Part shown: positions 19,497 to 27,029 of the stretch, piece after piece
Position numbering within the stretch: the stretch's first letter is position 1
Layout of the letters: every line of letters starts with the position of its first letter
Source: a virus
Strand: one strand, 5' to 3'
DNA length: 29,512 nt
Virus record (IMG/VR): IMGVR_UViG_3300034198_014967
Coordinates: 1 to 29,512 of that record
Program-made: the position numbers and the translations under genes
Notes under the pieces: generated by a model
Seen by the model: the letters and a program-made list of their open reading frames with translations, nothing else
Database searches by the model: none
What the model was told of the DNA's origin: nothing

Positions 19497-21455
19497 ATGA
19501 CCTATTTACCATACGGACTAACTAGAATCAAACAAGGTTCCACATGGAAGCCCTTAAGAAGCCTTTGGTATAAAAACTCTGCGGGCACCTGGACGCCAGT
19601 AAAAACAGCATGGACCAAAAGATCTGATGGAGTATGGGAAAGAATTTATCCTACACCCGCCGGTGTCAACACTGTGACCACTGCTCCTATTGCAGTAGAA
19701 GTATACCAAAATTGGTATCCGGCTGTAAAATTTATAGATTTTGTCAATACCGGCGATAGAGCGTTGACCATTGCCAATGTTGTTGCTTACGACGGTGCAA
19801 AAACCAGCACCACGTTGACCCTATCGGGCATGAACGGTGGTGTACCTTATACCATGGGCGTTGGTGGCACCGGATATCTCGAGGCTAAAATTTATGGTAC
19901 TGTGCTGGGAACCAGCACAGGTAATATCACCTTTGTCAACGATGTTGGGTATTTTGGTTCTGATGGTAATGTTGCTTACTGGCCCGGCAATCGAACTGTG
20001 ATTCCCATTACCACCACAGTATTGCCCGGTTATAGCGATATCACTACTAATCCCGGTGCTGGTAAAGAGTACATCTACTACCAAGGTAAGTCTTACTCGG
20101 GTCTATGGAACATTGAACTCACCAACATCGGTCAAGGTGCCAATCTTGTAGTGTCCAGCGTCACATCTGGCGGCTACATAGGAGTTGATAATTTTGCTGG
20201 TACTATTGGCTTTAATCCCAACAGTGTCAGCGTGCCTATTACCCTTGCCAATTTAAAAGCTGGTACATACCAAGATCAAATTGTTGTCAATAGCAACGCA
20301 CGTGACAAAAATACATACGCTGTTCCGGTTACTCTTACTGTAAGGGCTGCTCACGGTGAGCAGACCTTTCTTGCACCTGGCCTACATTCTTGGACTGTGC
20401 CCGAGGGAGTATTAAGTATCAATGTTTGGGCATTGGGCGGTGGCGGGGGCGGTGGCGGTAATGACGCCTATGCCGGACATGCTGGATATACAGGACATTT
20501 GATCTACGGACCTCTGAATGTGGTACCCGGAGACGTTTTGACATTTTATGTCGGTGGCGGCGGACAAGGCGGATATATGAGCTATAGTTCTCCCGTGGGC
20601 AGTGGGCCCGGGGGACAAGGTGGTAGCACATACGATGGCGGTGGTGGTGGTAATGCTGGGCCAATTGGTAGAAGTGGTGGTGGTGGCGGTGGTGGTGCTG
20701 CCACTGTTATATTAAAAAATGGATCGCTTGTGGCTGTGGCTGCAGGCGGCGGTGGTGGTGGTGGCGGTGGACGGAGCAGTGCCGGAAGAGGCAGATCCGG
20801 ATACAGTTCAAGCGGTAGTACTGCAGGTAGTGCAGGACAAGGCCACCCCTGGGATGGCGGCGGAGGCGGCGGCGGCGGTGGTGGATACTTGGGCGGTTCT
20901 GGTGGTGGATTGCCGGGCGGAGACGAAGGTGCTTATTCCGGCAGCGATGGTGCTGACTTAGTGCCCGGCGGATGGGGTCAATCGGGACAAAGTGGAGACA
21001 GTGGCTGGTATGCCACCGGTAATCAAGCACCGGGTTTTTGGAACAATTTCTTATCAACCTACGGTATATGGATTGGTGGCATCAGTGATGCTACTACATT
21101 GAGTTATAGCACTACTTTAAATTTCCCACAGTCGGGATCTTACACCTTTAATTTATCGATTGACAATCTAGGTGATTTAACAGTGGACGGAGTTTCAATG
21201 GTAACCAGCGGTCTCGATGATAGAGAAGGATGGAGAAGTGTCAGTTCTGAATCAGTTTACATCTCTGCCGGAAGCCATACTGTGACTGTGACTGGTACCA
21301 ATGATGGGGGCCCTGGCGGCATCGCAGCTCAAATCATAAATCCCAACGGTACAGAATTATGGAATACCCTGAGAGCATTAGATACCGGCACCAATTACAA
21401 CGGTGGTGCAACTGCGGCATCAAGTAGCGGTGGTTATATATACTTTTCGTGGTAA
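19497..21455 (+). CDS. Polyglycine receptor-binding adhesin with Ig-like domains
   Basis: This 652-residue protein has an N-terminal segment rich in Trp (YGLTRIKQGSTWKPL, SDGVWERIY) resembling fibre-tip attachment modules. Residues about 60-295 look like two Ig-like beta-sandwich domains; the first contains FVNTGDRALTIANV, which resembles the ASH/Hydin-type pattern. Residues 314-498 are glycine-rich, with several runs of seven or more Gly separated by short loops. This resembles the polyglycine-sandwich specificity domain of T-even adhesins such as the Gp38 type. Residues 509-652 form a PA14/GLEYA-like beta-sandwich (GSYTFNLSIDNLGDLTVDG), a carbohydrate-binding fold in some proteins. Host recognition is inferred. 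It lies between two paralogous fibre genes. No clear Shine-Dalgarno precedes the ATG, four bases after the previous stop, so coupling is likely. Confidence 0.8.
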   Translation: MTYLPYGLTRIKQGSTWKPLRSLWYKNSAGTWTPVKTAWTKRSDGVWERIYPTPAGVNTVTTAPIAVEVYQNWYPAVKFIDFVNTGDRALTIANVVAYDGAKTSTTLTLSGMNGGVPYTMGVGGTGYLEAKIYGTVLGTSTGNITFVNDVGYFGSDGNVAYWPGNRTVIPITTTVLPGYSDITTNPGAGKEYIYYQGKSYSGLWNIELTNIGQGANLVVSSVTSGGYIGVDNFAGTIGFNPNSVSVPITLANLKAGTYQDQIVVNSNARDKNTYAVPVTLTVRAAHGEQTFLAPGLHSWTVPEGVLSINVWALGGGGGGGGNDAYAGHAGYTGHLIYGPLNVVPGDVLTFYVGGGGQGGYMSYSSPVGSGPGGQGGSTYDGGGGGNAGPIGRSGGGGGGGAATVILKNGSLVAVAAGGGGGGGGGRSSAGRGRSGYSSSGSTAGSAGQGHPWDGGGGGGGGGGYLGGSGGGLPGGDEGAYSGSDGADLVPGGWGQSGQSGDSGWYATGNQAPGFWNNFLSTYGIWIGGISDATTLSYSTTLNFPQSGSYTFNLSIDNLGDLTVDGVSMVTSGLDDREGWRSVSSESVYISAGSHTVTVTGTNDGGPGGIAAQIINPNGTELWNTLRALDTGTNYNGGATAASSSGGYIYFSW

Positions 21456-21479
21456 ATAACAATAATATGGAAATTTTCT

Positions 21480-22865
21480 ATGGCGTATAGTCTAAAAAAA
21501 ACAAACGGTTCTACTCTACTAAACTTAGCTGATGGTGTAGCCAACGGCCCAGACGTTGATGTCAACACTGCGGTTGCCAGTGTTAATTTAATTGGAAAAA
21601 ACAAATCCAGTTATGGTTTTTATTTAAACGAAAATTTCATAAAACTATTAGAAAATTTTGCCTACAGTATTGCTCCTGTTAGCCCAATCACAGGACAAAT
21701 TTGGTGGGACACCACCAATTCTGTGTTAAAAGTTTACAACGGCACAGCATGGAAAGAAATAGCACATTCGGCCTCGGGCAGTACCAGTCCAAGCAATGCT
21801 ATTTCTGGTGATCTTTGGTGGAATTCCACAGCCAGCACATTGAATGTATACAGTGGAAGCTCTTGGATCACCATTGGTCCAGCTATTCCTCCAGGTGCAG
21901 CTGTGACACAATTCATAAACAATGCTTTGACAGACCCGCTGGCAGCGATACATAATGTGGGCAATGTTGTTGTCAACAACAAACTTGCAGCAGTGGTCAG
22001 CACAGAGTCAACCGCATTCACTGTGTCAACACCAGTATTGGGGCAAACTACAATAGCACCAGGATTTATTATAGATAAAAATCTTGTTGTTGGTGGCAAC
22101 ATTTCCAGCACCGGTATTTCCAGTTTGTCGACTATTAATGCCACCACTGTCAACGCCAGTACCGTAAATGCTGCTACAATTGGTAACTCGGGCGCCACAC
22201 TAACGGGTACAATAAGCACTGCAAGTCAAACCAACATTACATCACTTGGTACATTGTCCGGACTAACCATAGCCGGTGATCTCCGCAGTTACCGTACTCC
22301 TGGAACAACGGGTGTGGTATATTTGTCAAGCAGCAATTCCTACTACTTGTATTGGGATGGCACAAACTACAACATGCCCGGCGGTAATTGGTTACCCAGT
22401 GCTGCTGGCACTTATAATTTGGGTAGTCCCACACAATATTTCAATACACTATACGGTAAATCAACTTCAGCACTATACGCTGACTTGGCAGAAAGATTTG
22501 CAGCAGATCAACCCATGTCGCCTGGTACTGTAGTGGCATTGGGCGGGACCGCGGAAATCACAGTGGAGGATCAAGAATTAAGCGAAACTGTGTTTGGGGT
22601 CATAAGTACTCAAGCAGCTTATTTAATGAATGCCACAGCAGGAACAGACGCGACTCATCCCGCTGTAGCGGTGCAAGGTCGGGTGCCTGTTCAAGTCACA
22701 GGCATAATACACAAGGGTGACAGATTGGTTTCGGCTGGAAATGGTCGAGCACGTGCTGGTGCACGTGATGAAATTACCGCATGGAACGTCATAGGCCGTG
22801 CATTGGTTGACAAACTGGATTTGGGCCCGGGCGTTATTGAAGCTATAGTACAATTAAATTCGTAA
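21480..22865 (+). CDS. Tail fibre protein with C-terminal chaperone/autocleavage-like domain
   Basis: This 461-residue fibre protein opens with the same module as the gene at 17502 (residues 1-140: DGVANGPDV, NLIGKN, NENFIKLLENF, two GxxWWxxT...VYxG units). The middle contains LTGTISTASQTNITSLGTLSGL, a known fibre-shaft repeat type. Residues about 315-332 (YNLGSPTQYFNTLYG) match the lead-in to intramolecular chaperone domains. Residues 333-461 (YADLAERF, GTVVALGG, VFGVISTQAAYLMN, VAVQGRVPVQVTG, KGDRLVSAGNG) resemble a domain in marine T4-like phage fibres related to the Peptidase_G2/IMC autoproteolytic group. I cannot confirm self-cleavage and cannot assign catalytic residues. GGAA seven bases upstream supports the start. 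Fibre role is solid; the C-terminal assignment is moderate. Confidence 0.82.
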   Translation: MAYSLKKTNGSTLLNLADGVANGPDVDVNTAVASVNLIGKNKSSYGFYLNENFIKLLENFAYSIAPVSPITGQIWWDTTNSVLKVYNGTAWKEIAHSASGSTSPSNAISGDLWWNSTASTLNVYSGSSWITIGPAIPPGAAVTQFINNALTDPLAAIHNVGNVVVNNKLAAVVSTESTAFTVSTPVLGQTTIAPGFIIDKNLVVGGNISSTGISSLSTINATTVNASTVNAATIGNSGATLTGTISTASQTNITSLGTLSGLTIAGDLRSYRTPGTTGVVYLSSSNSYYLYWDGTNYNMPGGNWLPSAAGTYNLGSPTQYFNTLYGKSTSALYADLAERFAADQPMSPGTVVALGGTAEITVEDQELSETVFGVISTQAAYLMNATAGTDATHPAVAVQGRVPVQVTGIIHKGDRLVSAGNGRARAGARDEITAWNVIGRALVDKLDLGPGVIEAIVQLNS

Positions 22866-22868
22866 GGA
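22864..22868 (+). promoter_or_regulatory. Strong ribosome binding site overlapping the upstream stop
   Basis: AAGGA lies six bases before the ATG at 22875 and shares its first two bases with the TAA stop of the fibre gene. This favours termination-reinitiation between the two genes. Confidence 0.6.
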
Positions 22869-22874
22869 ATAAAA

Positions 22875-23774
22875 ATGACGTATGCATCGGGCGGCTTGAT
22901 TCAAGCCGCAGATTATAATAACTTTATAAATGGCTCAAATCAGTTAAACACTGTTTGGAGCACTGGATCGGGAGCTGTTGGCTATGGTCAAACTGCACTA
23001 TCCACTGTGTCGGCCGGCGGTGTAGTGACAGCTGCTCAGTGGGCTTCCTTGATCAACACATTGAACAATGTTAGAATACATCAAACTGCATCAGGTTCGG
23101 GCATCAGTGCCACAACTGCTGGCTCTCGCATAGACTATTTAAGTACCCTTGCTTCACAAATCAACTCGGCATACTCCAGTGCAGCCTCGTACTATGCACA
23201 AGGAACCACTATAACTGGATCAACATTTAGTCTAGCGGTTTCAAGTACCACAGGTGTTAATACCTATGTGGATCGTACTGTATCTTTTGCTACTACTCAA
23301 GCTGCTAGATATTTTTTCAATGCCGGCGGACAACTGACTCTGGTAGTAGGCACCAACACCAGTAATGGATCGGGCTCCAGTTCAAGTTTGGCAAGATTAA
23401 TCACAGGATTGGGCGGAGTCACAGTGAGAAACACCACCAACACCGGCAGGTCGGGTACAGGTATTACATTAAACACCAATAATACTGCGTTTGGATATAG
23501 AAATATTGTCTACGCAACCAATACCCCTATTATACAGGTAACAGATACAGGCGCGGCCTACACAGCCGATGCTGCGTCAATTGGCTTGTATACCAACAGC
23601 AATGACACTACCTCGGGTGCAAATGGATACCAAGTTAATTTTAGAATTGCCTATTATGTGGCAGACCACACTTGGGACGACACAATAAGTTTGAATCTCA
23701 CCAGTAGAGTGGATATTACTCCTCCAGAATCCACATATTTAACCAATGTGTGGGGCACTCCCACTATAGGCTAA
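22875..23774 (+). CDS. Tail-associated structural protein (299 aa)
   Basis: The 299-residue product has an N-terminal region (residues 1-100) with GLIQAADYNNFINGSNQLN, GSGAVGYGQTALSTV and VTAAQWASLINTLN. This layout recurs in small structural proteins next to fibre genes in marine phages. The rest is Ser/Thr/Gly-rich and beta-prone, with a central FFNAGGQL strand and a long C-terminal beta region. No enzymatic motif or membrane segment is visible. It is the last gene of the structural block and is followed by a weak hairpin and then a host-type promoter, so it probably closes the late transcription unit. A structural role is well supported by context; its exact location in the tail is unknown. 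Confidence 0.75.
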   Translation: MTYASGGLIQAADYNNFINGSNQLNTVWSTGSGAVGYGQTALSTVSAGGVVTAAQWASLINTLNNVRIHQTASGSGISATTAGSRIDYLSTLASQINSAYSSAASYYAQGTTITGSTFSLAVSSTTGVNTYVDRTVSFATTQAARYFFNAGGQLTLVVGTNTSNGSGSSSSLARLITGLGGVTVRNTTNTGRSGTGITLNTNNTAFGYRNIVYATNTPIIQVTDTGAAYTADAASIGLYTNSNDTTSGANGYQVNFRIAYYVADHTWDDTISLNLTSRVDITPPESTYLTNVWGTPTIG

Positions 23775-23783
23775 TCGGATCAA

Positions 23784-23811
23784 CCAAAAGTATTGATTCC
23801 TTTGGCTTTTT
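23784..23811 (+). terminator. Weak hairpin plus T-tract, possible terminator
   Basis: CCAAA (23784-23788) can pair with TTTGG (23801-23805), followed by CTTTTT. The stem is only five base pairs with a 12-base loop, so this is a weak candidate. It overlaps the -35 box of the promoter described next. If real, it would end the structural operon ten bases or so after the stop at 23774. Confidence 0.3.
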
Positions 23812-23821
23812 CTGCTATAAT
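23793..23821 (+). promoter_or_regulatory. Host-type sigma70 promoter with extended -10
   Basis: TTGATT (23793-23798; four of six match TTGACA) is followed by a 17-base spacer, the optimal length, and then TATAAT (23816-23821), a perfect -10. TG at 23813-23814 makes it a perfect extended -10 (TGCTATAAT). This is typical of promoters read by unmodified host RNA polymerase. The expected start, seven bases beyond the -10, is at 23828, exactly the A of the ATG of the next gene. The motif is seen in the sequence; activity and timing are inferred. Confidence 0.72.
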
Positions 23822-23827
23822 TTCACT

Positions 23828-24175
23828 ATGAATGAAATTGAAAAACTCACCAGCGAAGTTCGTCGAGCAACTGACTATCAAATCAATAGGCAAATTTTAC
23901 GTGAAAAGATCTTAACTGATCTGCATGTACCATTCAATGGTGGGCTATTTTTGGTAACACAGGAATTAATTGCTTTTGTGTATGCCTGGCAGGGCACACA
24001 GGACATTTGGCCGTGGGACGGAGGTCAAGACATGTATATTGAAGATGTTTATCACAATCCCATACACATCGCCGATCGTAAAGAATTTTATAAAATTATT
24101 TGCCAACACTATCAACAAGTGATGAACACATGGCACCAACAACATGCACACCTTAAAAAAATACGAAAAATCTAG
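23828..24175 (+). CDS. Small hypothetical protein, first gene of the accessory operon
   Basis: This 115-residue protein is of unknown function. The N-terminus is helical and charged (EKLTSEVRRATDYQINRQ), the centre is Trp-rich (AWQGTQDIWPWDGGQDMYIEDVYHNPIHI), and the C-terminus is helical and His/Lys-rich. No catalytic signature is recognised. I chose ATG 23828 because it coincides with the predicted transcription start of the extended -10 promoter. The in-frame upstream ATG at 23750 lies inside the previous gene and would need a separate transcript. No Shine-Dalgarno exists in the six bases between the -10 and the ATG, consistent with leaderless translation. It overlaps the next gene by 32 bases, so the two are probably co-expressed. 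Confidence 0.7.
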   Translation: MNEIEKLTSEVRRATDYQINRQILREKILTDLHVPFNGGLFLVTQELIAFVYAWQGTQDIWPWDGGQDMYIEDVYHNPIHIADRKEFYKIICQHYQQVMNTWHQQHAHLKKIRKI

Positions 24176-24968
24176 AGGAGTAGTGGTATTTGCATTCAAC
24201 ACTGCTACAGTGGATTATGTTGCCATAGCAGATTGCTCTAGTAGATTAACTACACAGCATTTACAGTTGCCCATTACACTGATCACTGACCACTCTGCTG
24301 ACCCCAAATTTGCATACGATGAAATCATAAGAATTGATGCCATTGCCGGCAATGTTCGCAACGACTTGAACAATCGTTCAGTGGAATGGCGTAATTTTGG
24401 TAGATACCTGGCATACCAACTATCGCCCTATGATGAAACTGTGTTGTTGGATACCGATTATCTAGTGCTGGACCACAGCATATCAAAACTGTGGAGTACA
24501 GAATTTGATTACCAATTGATGCATGTGAATAGAACAGCAAAGGGCATAGACGCCAGCGTCATGGGAGTGAATTCTTTGCCATTTGTTTGGGCCACTGTGG
24601 TGCTATTTAGACGCAGTGAACGTGCTAGACTGTTTTTTGATTTAATCGGACGTGTACAAAGAAACTATTCTTACTACAAACAGTTGTACAGTATACACGA
24701 GACAAGTTATAGAAATGATTATGCTTTTGCCATAGCCAATATAATATTGAACGGGTACACAGTGAATGCATTGCAAGGCATTCCTTGGAGCATGTTCACA
24801 GTGGATGAGAAGATAGAACGGATGACGCTGGCGGATTCGCAAATTAGAATTCACCACCGAGACTACGCAATAGTTGTACCTCGCAGTAATATACATGTCA
24901 TGGATAAAGAATATTTACAAAGCGATGATTTTCAACAACTAGTGGAGACTGTGTGTGAGTCGGCATAA
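24144..24968 (+). CDS. Glycosyltransferase-like protein, DTD type
   Basis: This 274-residue protein looks like a GT-A-fold glycosyltransferase of the GT8-like kind. The hydrophobic strand GVVVFAFNT (residues 12-20) opens the nucleotide-binding half, and ETVLLDTDYLVLD places a DxD metal/nucleotide-sugar motif at D103-T-D105. A later strand (FVWATVVLFRRSERARLFFDLI) resembles the acceptor-side strand usually written as NxGxxxF, followed by a helix. It is paralogous to the next gene; the shared opening is (R/Q)G-hydrophobic-FAxNT. The start overlaps the previous gene by 32 bases. A GAGGAG lies too near an in-frame GTG at 24183, and the paralogue also has about eight residues before the first strand, so ATG 24144 is favoured. 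Donor and acceptor are unknown. Confidence 0.68.
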   Translation: MHTLKKYEKSRGVVVFAFNTATVDYVAIADCSSRLTTQHLQLPITLITDHSADPKFAYDEIIRIDAIAGNVRNDLNNRSVEWRNFGRYLAYQLSPYDETVLLDTDYLVLDHSISKLWSTEFDYQLMHVNRTAKGIDASVMGVNSLPFVWATVVLFRRSERARLFFDLIGRVQRNYSYYKQLYSIHETSYRNDYAFAIANIILNGYTVNALQGIPWSMFTVDEKIERMTLADSQIRIHHRDYAIVVPRSNIHVMDKEYLQSDDFQQLVETVCESA

Positions 24969-25806
24969 AGAACAGCAGGGATTCGTTACCTTTGCACAAA
25001 ATACACAAGATGTAAATTACCTAGAACTGGCCTACCTACAGTGCTTGAATGTCAAGGCCACACAAAAGAACAACAGTTATGCTGTCATAGTGGATGCTAA
25101 AACTCGTGCTCTAGTAGAAGACCGTCACTGCAACACTTTTGATTACATTGTTGAGCTGCCACAGGATTACGATGAGGTCTACGGCAACGGAAAATTTGCC
25201 AATGAGTGCCAAGTGTTTACTCTTACTCCGTTTAAAGAAACTGTCAAGTTGGAAAGCGATCTGTTGTTTACACGAAGCATAGATCACTGGTGGACCGCAT
25301 TTAGATTACGCGATGTTTGTCTCAGCACCGGTGCTAAAAACTATCGCGGCATAATATCTGGTGTAAGAAAATATCGACAGTTGTTTGATGAAAATAATTT
25401 ACCCGATGTGTACAACGGCTTGATGTATTTTAGATATTCAAGACAGGCCGCAGATTTTTTCAACACAGCTCAATTAATTTCACAGCATTGGGAATTTTAT
25501 CAAGAGCAATTGAAGAACTGCAACGATGAAACCCCCAGCACAGATGTGATATACGCCATTGCCGCATTGACAGTGGGCACAGACTCTGTCACCATGCCCA
25601 CCATGGACTTTATAAATTTTGTACACATGAAGTCGGGCTTCAACGGCTGGAGTGACGCACAAAGTTGGTTAGACACAGTGGTGCATGAACGTGACGGAGA
25701 TGTTGTACGTATTAATAATTTGAATCAATATCATCCTGTACACTATCATGACAAAACCTACGCTACTAGAGAGTTAACAGAATATTATGAATCAAGAAGA
25801 ACGTGA
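24955..25806 (+). CDS. Glycosyltransferase-like protein, ESD variant of the DxD motif
   Basis: This 283-residue paralogue of the preceding protein has QGFVTFAQNT at residues 8-17 and TPFKETVKLESDLLF, where the DxD position reads E100-S-D102. DVYNGLMYFRYSRQAADFF matches the NxGxxxF strand plus helix of GT8-like enzymes. The first acidic residue is Glu rather than Asp, so metal binding may be altered or the specificity may differ from the neighbour. It starts with GTG, seven bases after GGAG (24944-24947), overlapping the previous gene by 14 bases. The C-terminus reads TEYYESRRT, and its TEYY codons form part of a sequence repeated at the next gene junction. Family assignment is moderate; catalysis is not proven. 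Confidence 0.63.
   Translation: MSRHKEQQGFVTFAQNTQDVNYLELAYLQCLNVKATQKNNSYAVIVDAKTRALVEDRHCNTFDYIVELPQDYDEVYGNGKFANECQVFTLTPFKETVKLESDLLFTRSIDHWWTAFRLRDVCLSTGAKNYRGIISGVRKYRQLFDENNLPDVYNGLMYFRYSRQAADFFNTAQLISQHWEFYQEQLKNCNDETPSTDVIYAIAALTVGTDSVTMPTMDFINFVHMKSGFNGWSDAQSWLDTVVHERDGDVVRINNLNQYHPVHYHDKTYATRELTEYYESRRT
25776..25790 (+). repeat. Gene-junction repeat, copy 1
   Basis: AACAGAATATTATGA spans the end of the ESD glycosyltransferase gene and the ATG (25787) of the small protein gene. The identical 15 bases occur at 26116-26130, at the equivalent place in the next junction. Both overlaps are 20 bases. Confidence 0.85.
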
Positions 25807-26146
25807 TTTTTGGGCGGAAGTCGAAAGTTTAATCTGCCCTGCTCCTGCGGTTGAAATTGAATATAGATTGCACTACAACGAATCAGGTGAGATCGTCATG
25901 TGCAGCATGGTGGATCATCCCGAAACCTCTGCCCACGTTGTGGTATCAAAAGACGAATACGAACGTTACTTTGATTATTGTGTAGTCAAAGGGCAATTGA
26001 CAAAGATAGACAAAAGTGCCAGCTATAGTGTAAAATTAACTAAATCCACTGCCGGCAGCCGGACAGTGAAAAACCACGCTGGCATTGTTTTAGAGCCGGG
26101 CGAATCCTACACAGAAACAGAATATTATGACCACAGAAATCATTGA
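25787..26146 (+). CDS. Small acidic hypothetical protein
   Basis: This 119-residue protein is of unknown function. It has an acidic helical start, then EYRLHYNESGEIVMCSM, a HVVVSKDEYERYFDYCVVKGQL segment, and a Gly/Thr-rich C-terminus (LEPGESYTETEYYDH). The pattern of a YxxxYxxxG-I strand followed by a VxxxEY...VVxGxL unit resembles small beta-rich proteins found near tail genes in marine phages, so a chaperone or adaptor role is possible but unproven. It overlaps both neighbours by exactly 20 bases and has no strong ribosome binding site, so translation probably depends on the upstream gene. Cys residues near 17, 39 and 64 give no clear metal motif. Confidence 0.68.
   Translation: MNQEERDFWAEVESLICPAPAVEIEYRLHYNESGEIVMCSMVDHPETSAHVVVSKDEYERYFDYCVVKGQLTKIDKSASYSVKLTKSTAGSRTVKNHAGIVLEPGESYTETEYYDHRNH
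26116..26130 (+). repeat. Gene-junction repeat, copy 2
   Basis: Identical to 25776-25790. It spans the TEYY codons of the small protein gene and the ATG (26127) of the next glycosyltransferase-like gene. Confidence 0.85.
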
Positions 26147-27029
26147 TGTTGCAGATTTAGACTGCATTTTTTTAACCTATGATGAGCCCAACCGAGAAAT
26201 CAATTGGATTCGAATCCAAAACATGATACCATGGGCAAAACGAGTGGACGGAGTCAAGGGATCAGATGCAGCACACAAGGCCGCTGCTAGAGCCAGCGAT
26301 ACTGATCGTTTTATATTAATTGACGGCGACAACATTCCCGATCCTGATTTTTTTAATTTACAGTTGGCACTCAACGATGCCAATCGAGACTGTGTATTTA
26401 GATGGCGGGCTAGAAATCACATCAATGGACTCATGTACGGCAACGGTGGCGTCAGCTGTTGGACACAAGAGTTTGTGGAGACTATGTGTACACACGAGGC
26501 CACTGATGGTGCCGCAGAAAATGATGTGGAGTTTTGTTTTTACCCCAATTATTGGGCTATGTCGGACTGCTATTCAACCACTTACCCCAATGCCTCACCA
26601 TTTCAAGCATGGCGAGCTGGATTTCGTGAAGGTGTTAAAATGTGCTTGGATCGTGGTGCCAAACCCAGCTTGCAAGAATTTGAACGCCGGGTACACAATC
26701 GTAACTATGATCATTTGTGCATATGGCAAACGGTAGGCCTTGATGTTGACAACGGTTTTTATAGTATATTGGGTGCTAGAACAGGTACTTACATGACCAT
26801 GCTGACCGATTGGGATTATAAAAAAGTGCAGGATTTTTCTGTATTAGAAAAAATTTGGGAAAACAACAGCAAGGAAGATCAAGATGCTGATCGTTGCAGT
26901 GAACTAGGAGACATACTACGTCGCAAATTGGGATTGCCTATTGTAGACCTGTCGGCAGAGGCCAGCAGATTCTTTAAACATCATTACAAATCGCAGTTTA
27001 AAAATTTGGGACCAATGGTTCGTGAATAA
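26127..27029 (+). CDS. Glycosyltransferase-like protein with DGDN motif
   Basis: The 300-residue protein begins with DCIFLTYDEPNREINW, typical of the first strand and helix of GT-A enzymes acting on nucleotide sugars. RFILIDGDNIPDPDFF places the metal-binding DxD at D66-G-D68, followed by Asn69. RVDGVKGSDAAHKAAA is typical of the acceptor-side helix before it. The C-terminal half is long and helical, with RRVHNRNYDHLCIWQTVG and GFYSILGARTGTYM, segments that fit a family of marine phage glycosyltransferase-like proteins. Its sequence differs from the GT8-like pair upstream, so it is a separate type. The gene starts in the junction repeat, overlapping the previous gene by 20 bases. Donor and acceptor are unknown. 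Confidence 0.68.
   Translation: MTTEIIDVADLDCIFLTYDEPNREINWIRIQNMIPWAKRVDGVKGSDAAHKAAARASDTDRFILIDGDNIPDPDFFNLQLALNDANRDCVFRWRARNHINGLMYGNGGVSCWTQEFVETMCTHEATDGAAENDVEFCFYPNYWAMSDCYSTTYPNASPFQAWRAGFREGVKMCLDRGAKPSLQEFERRVHNRNYDHLCIWQTVGLDVDNGFYSILGARTGTYMTMLTDWDYKKVQDFSVLEKIWENNSKEDQDADRCSELGDILRRKLGLPIVDLSAEASRFFKHHYKSQFKNLGPMVRE

Noticed and set aside
20707-21057. Minus-strand His/Arg-rich frame and the plus-strand Val/Ala-rich frame at 20719-20961
   Set aside because: Both are products of glycine codon runs read in other frames.
21734-22219. Minus-strand open frame of 161 codons
   Set aside because: It overlaps a well-supported fibre gene entirely and has a low-complexity hydrophobic composition typical of antisense shadows.
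23750-23827. ATG at 23750 as the start of the first accessory gene
   Set aside because: It lies inside the previous gene and would translate through the promoter; ATG 23828 fits the predicted transcript start.
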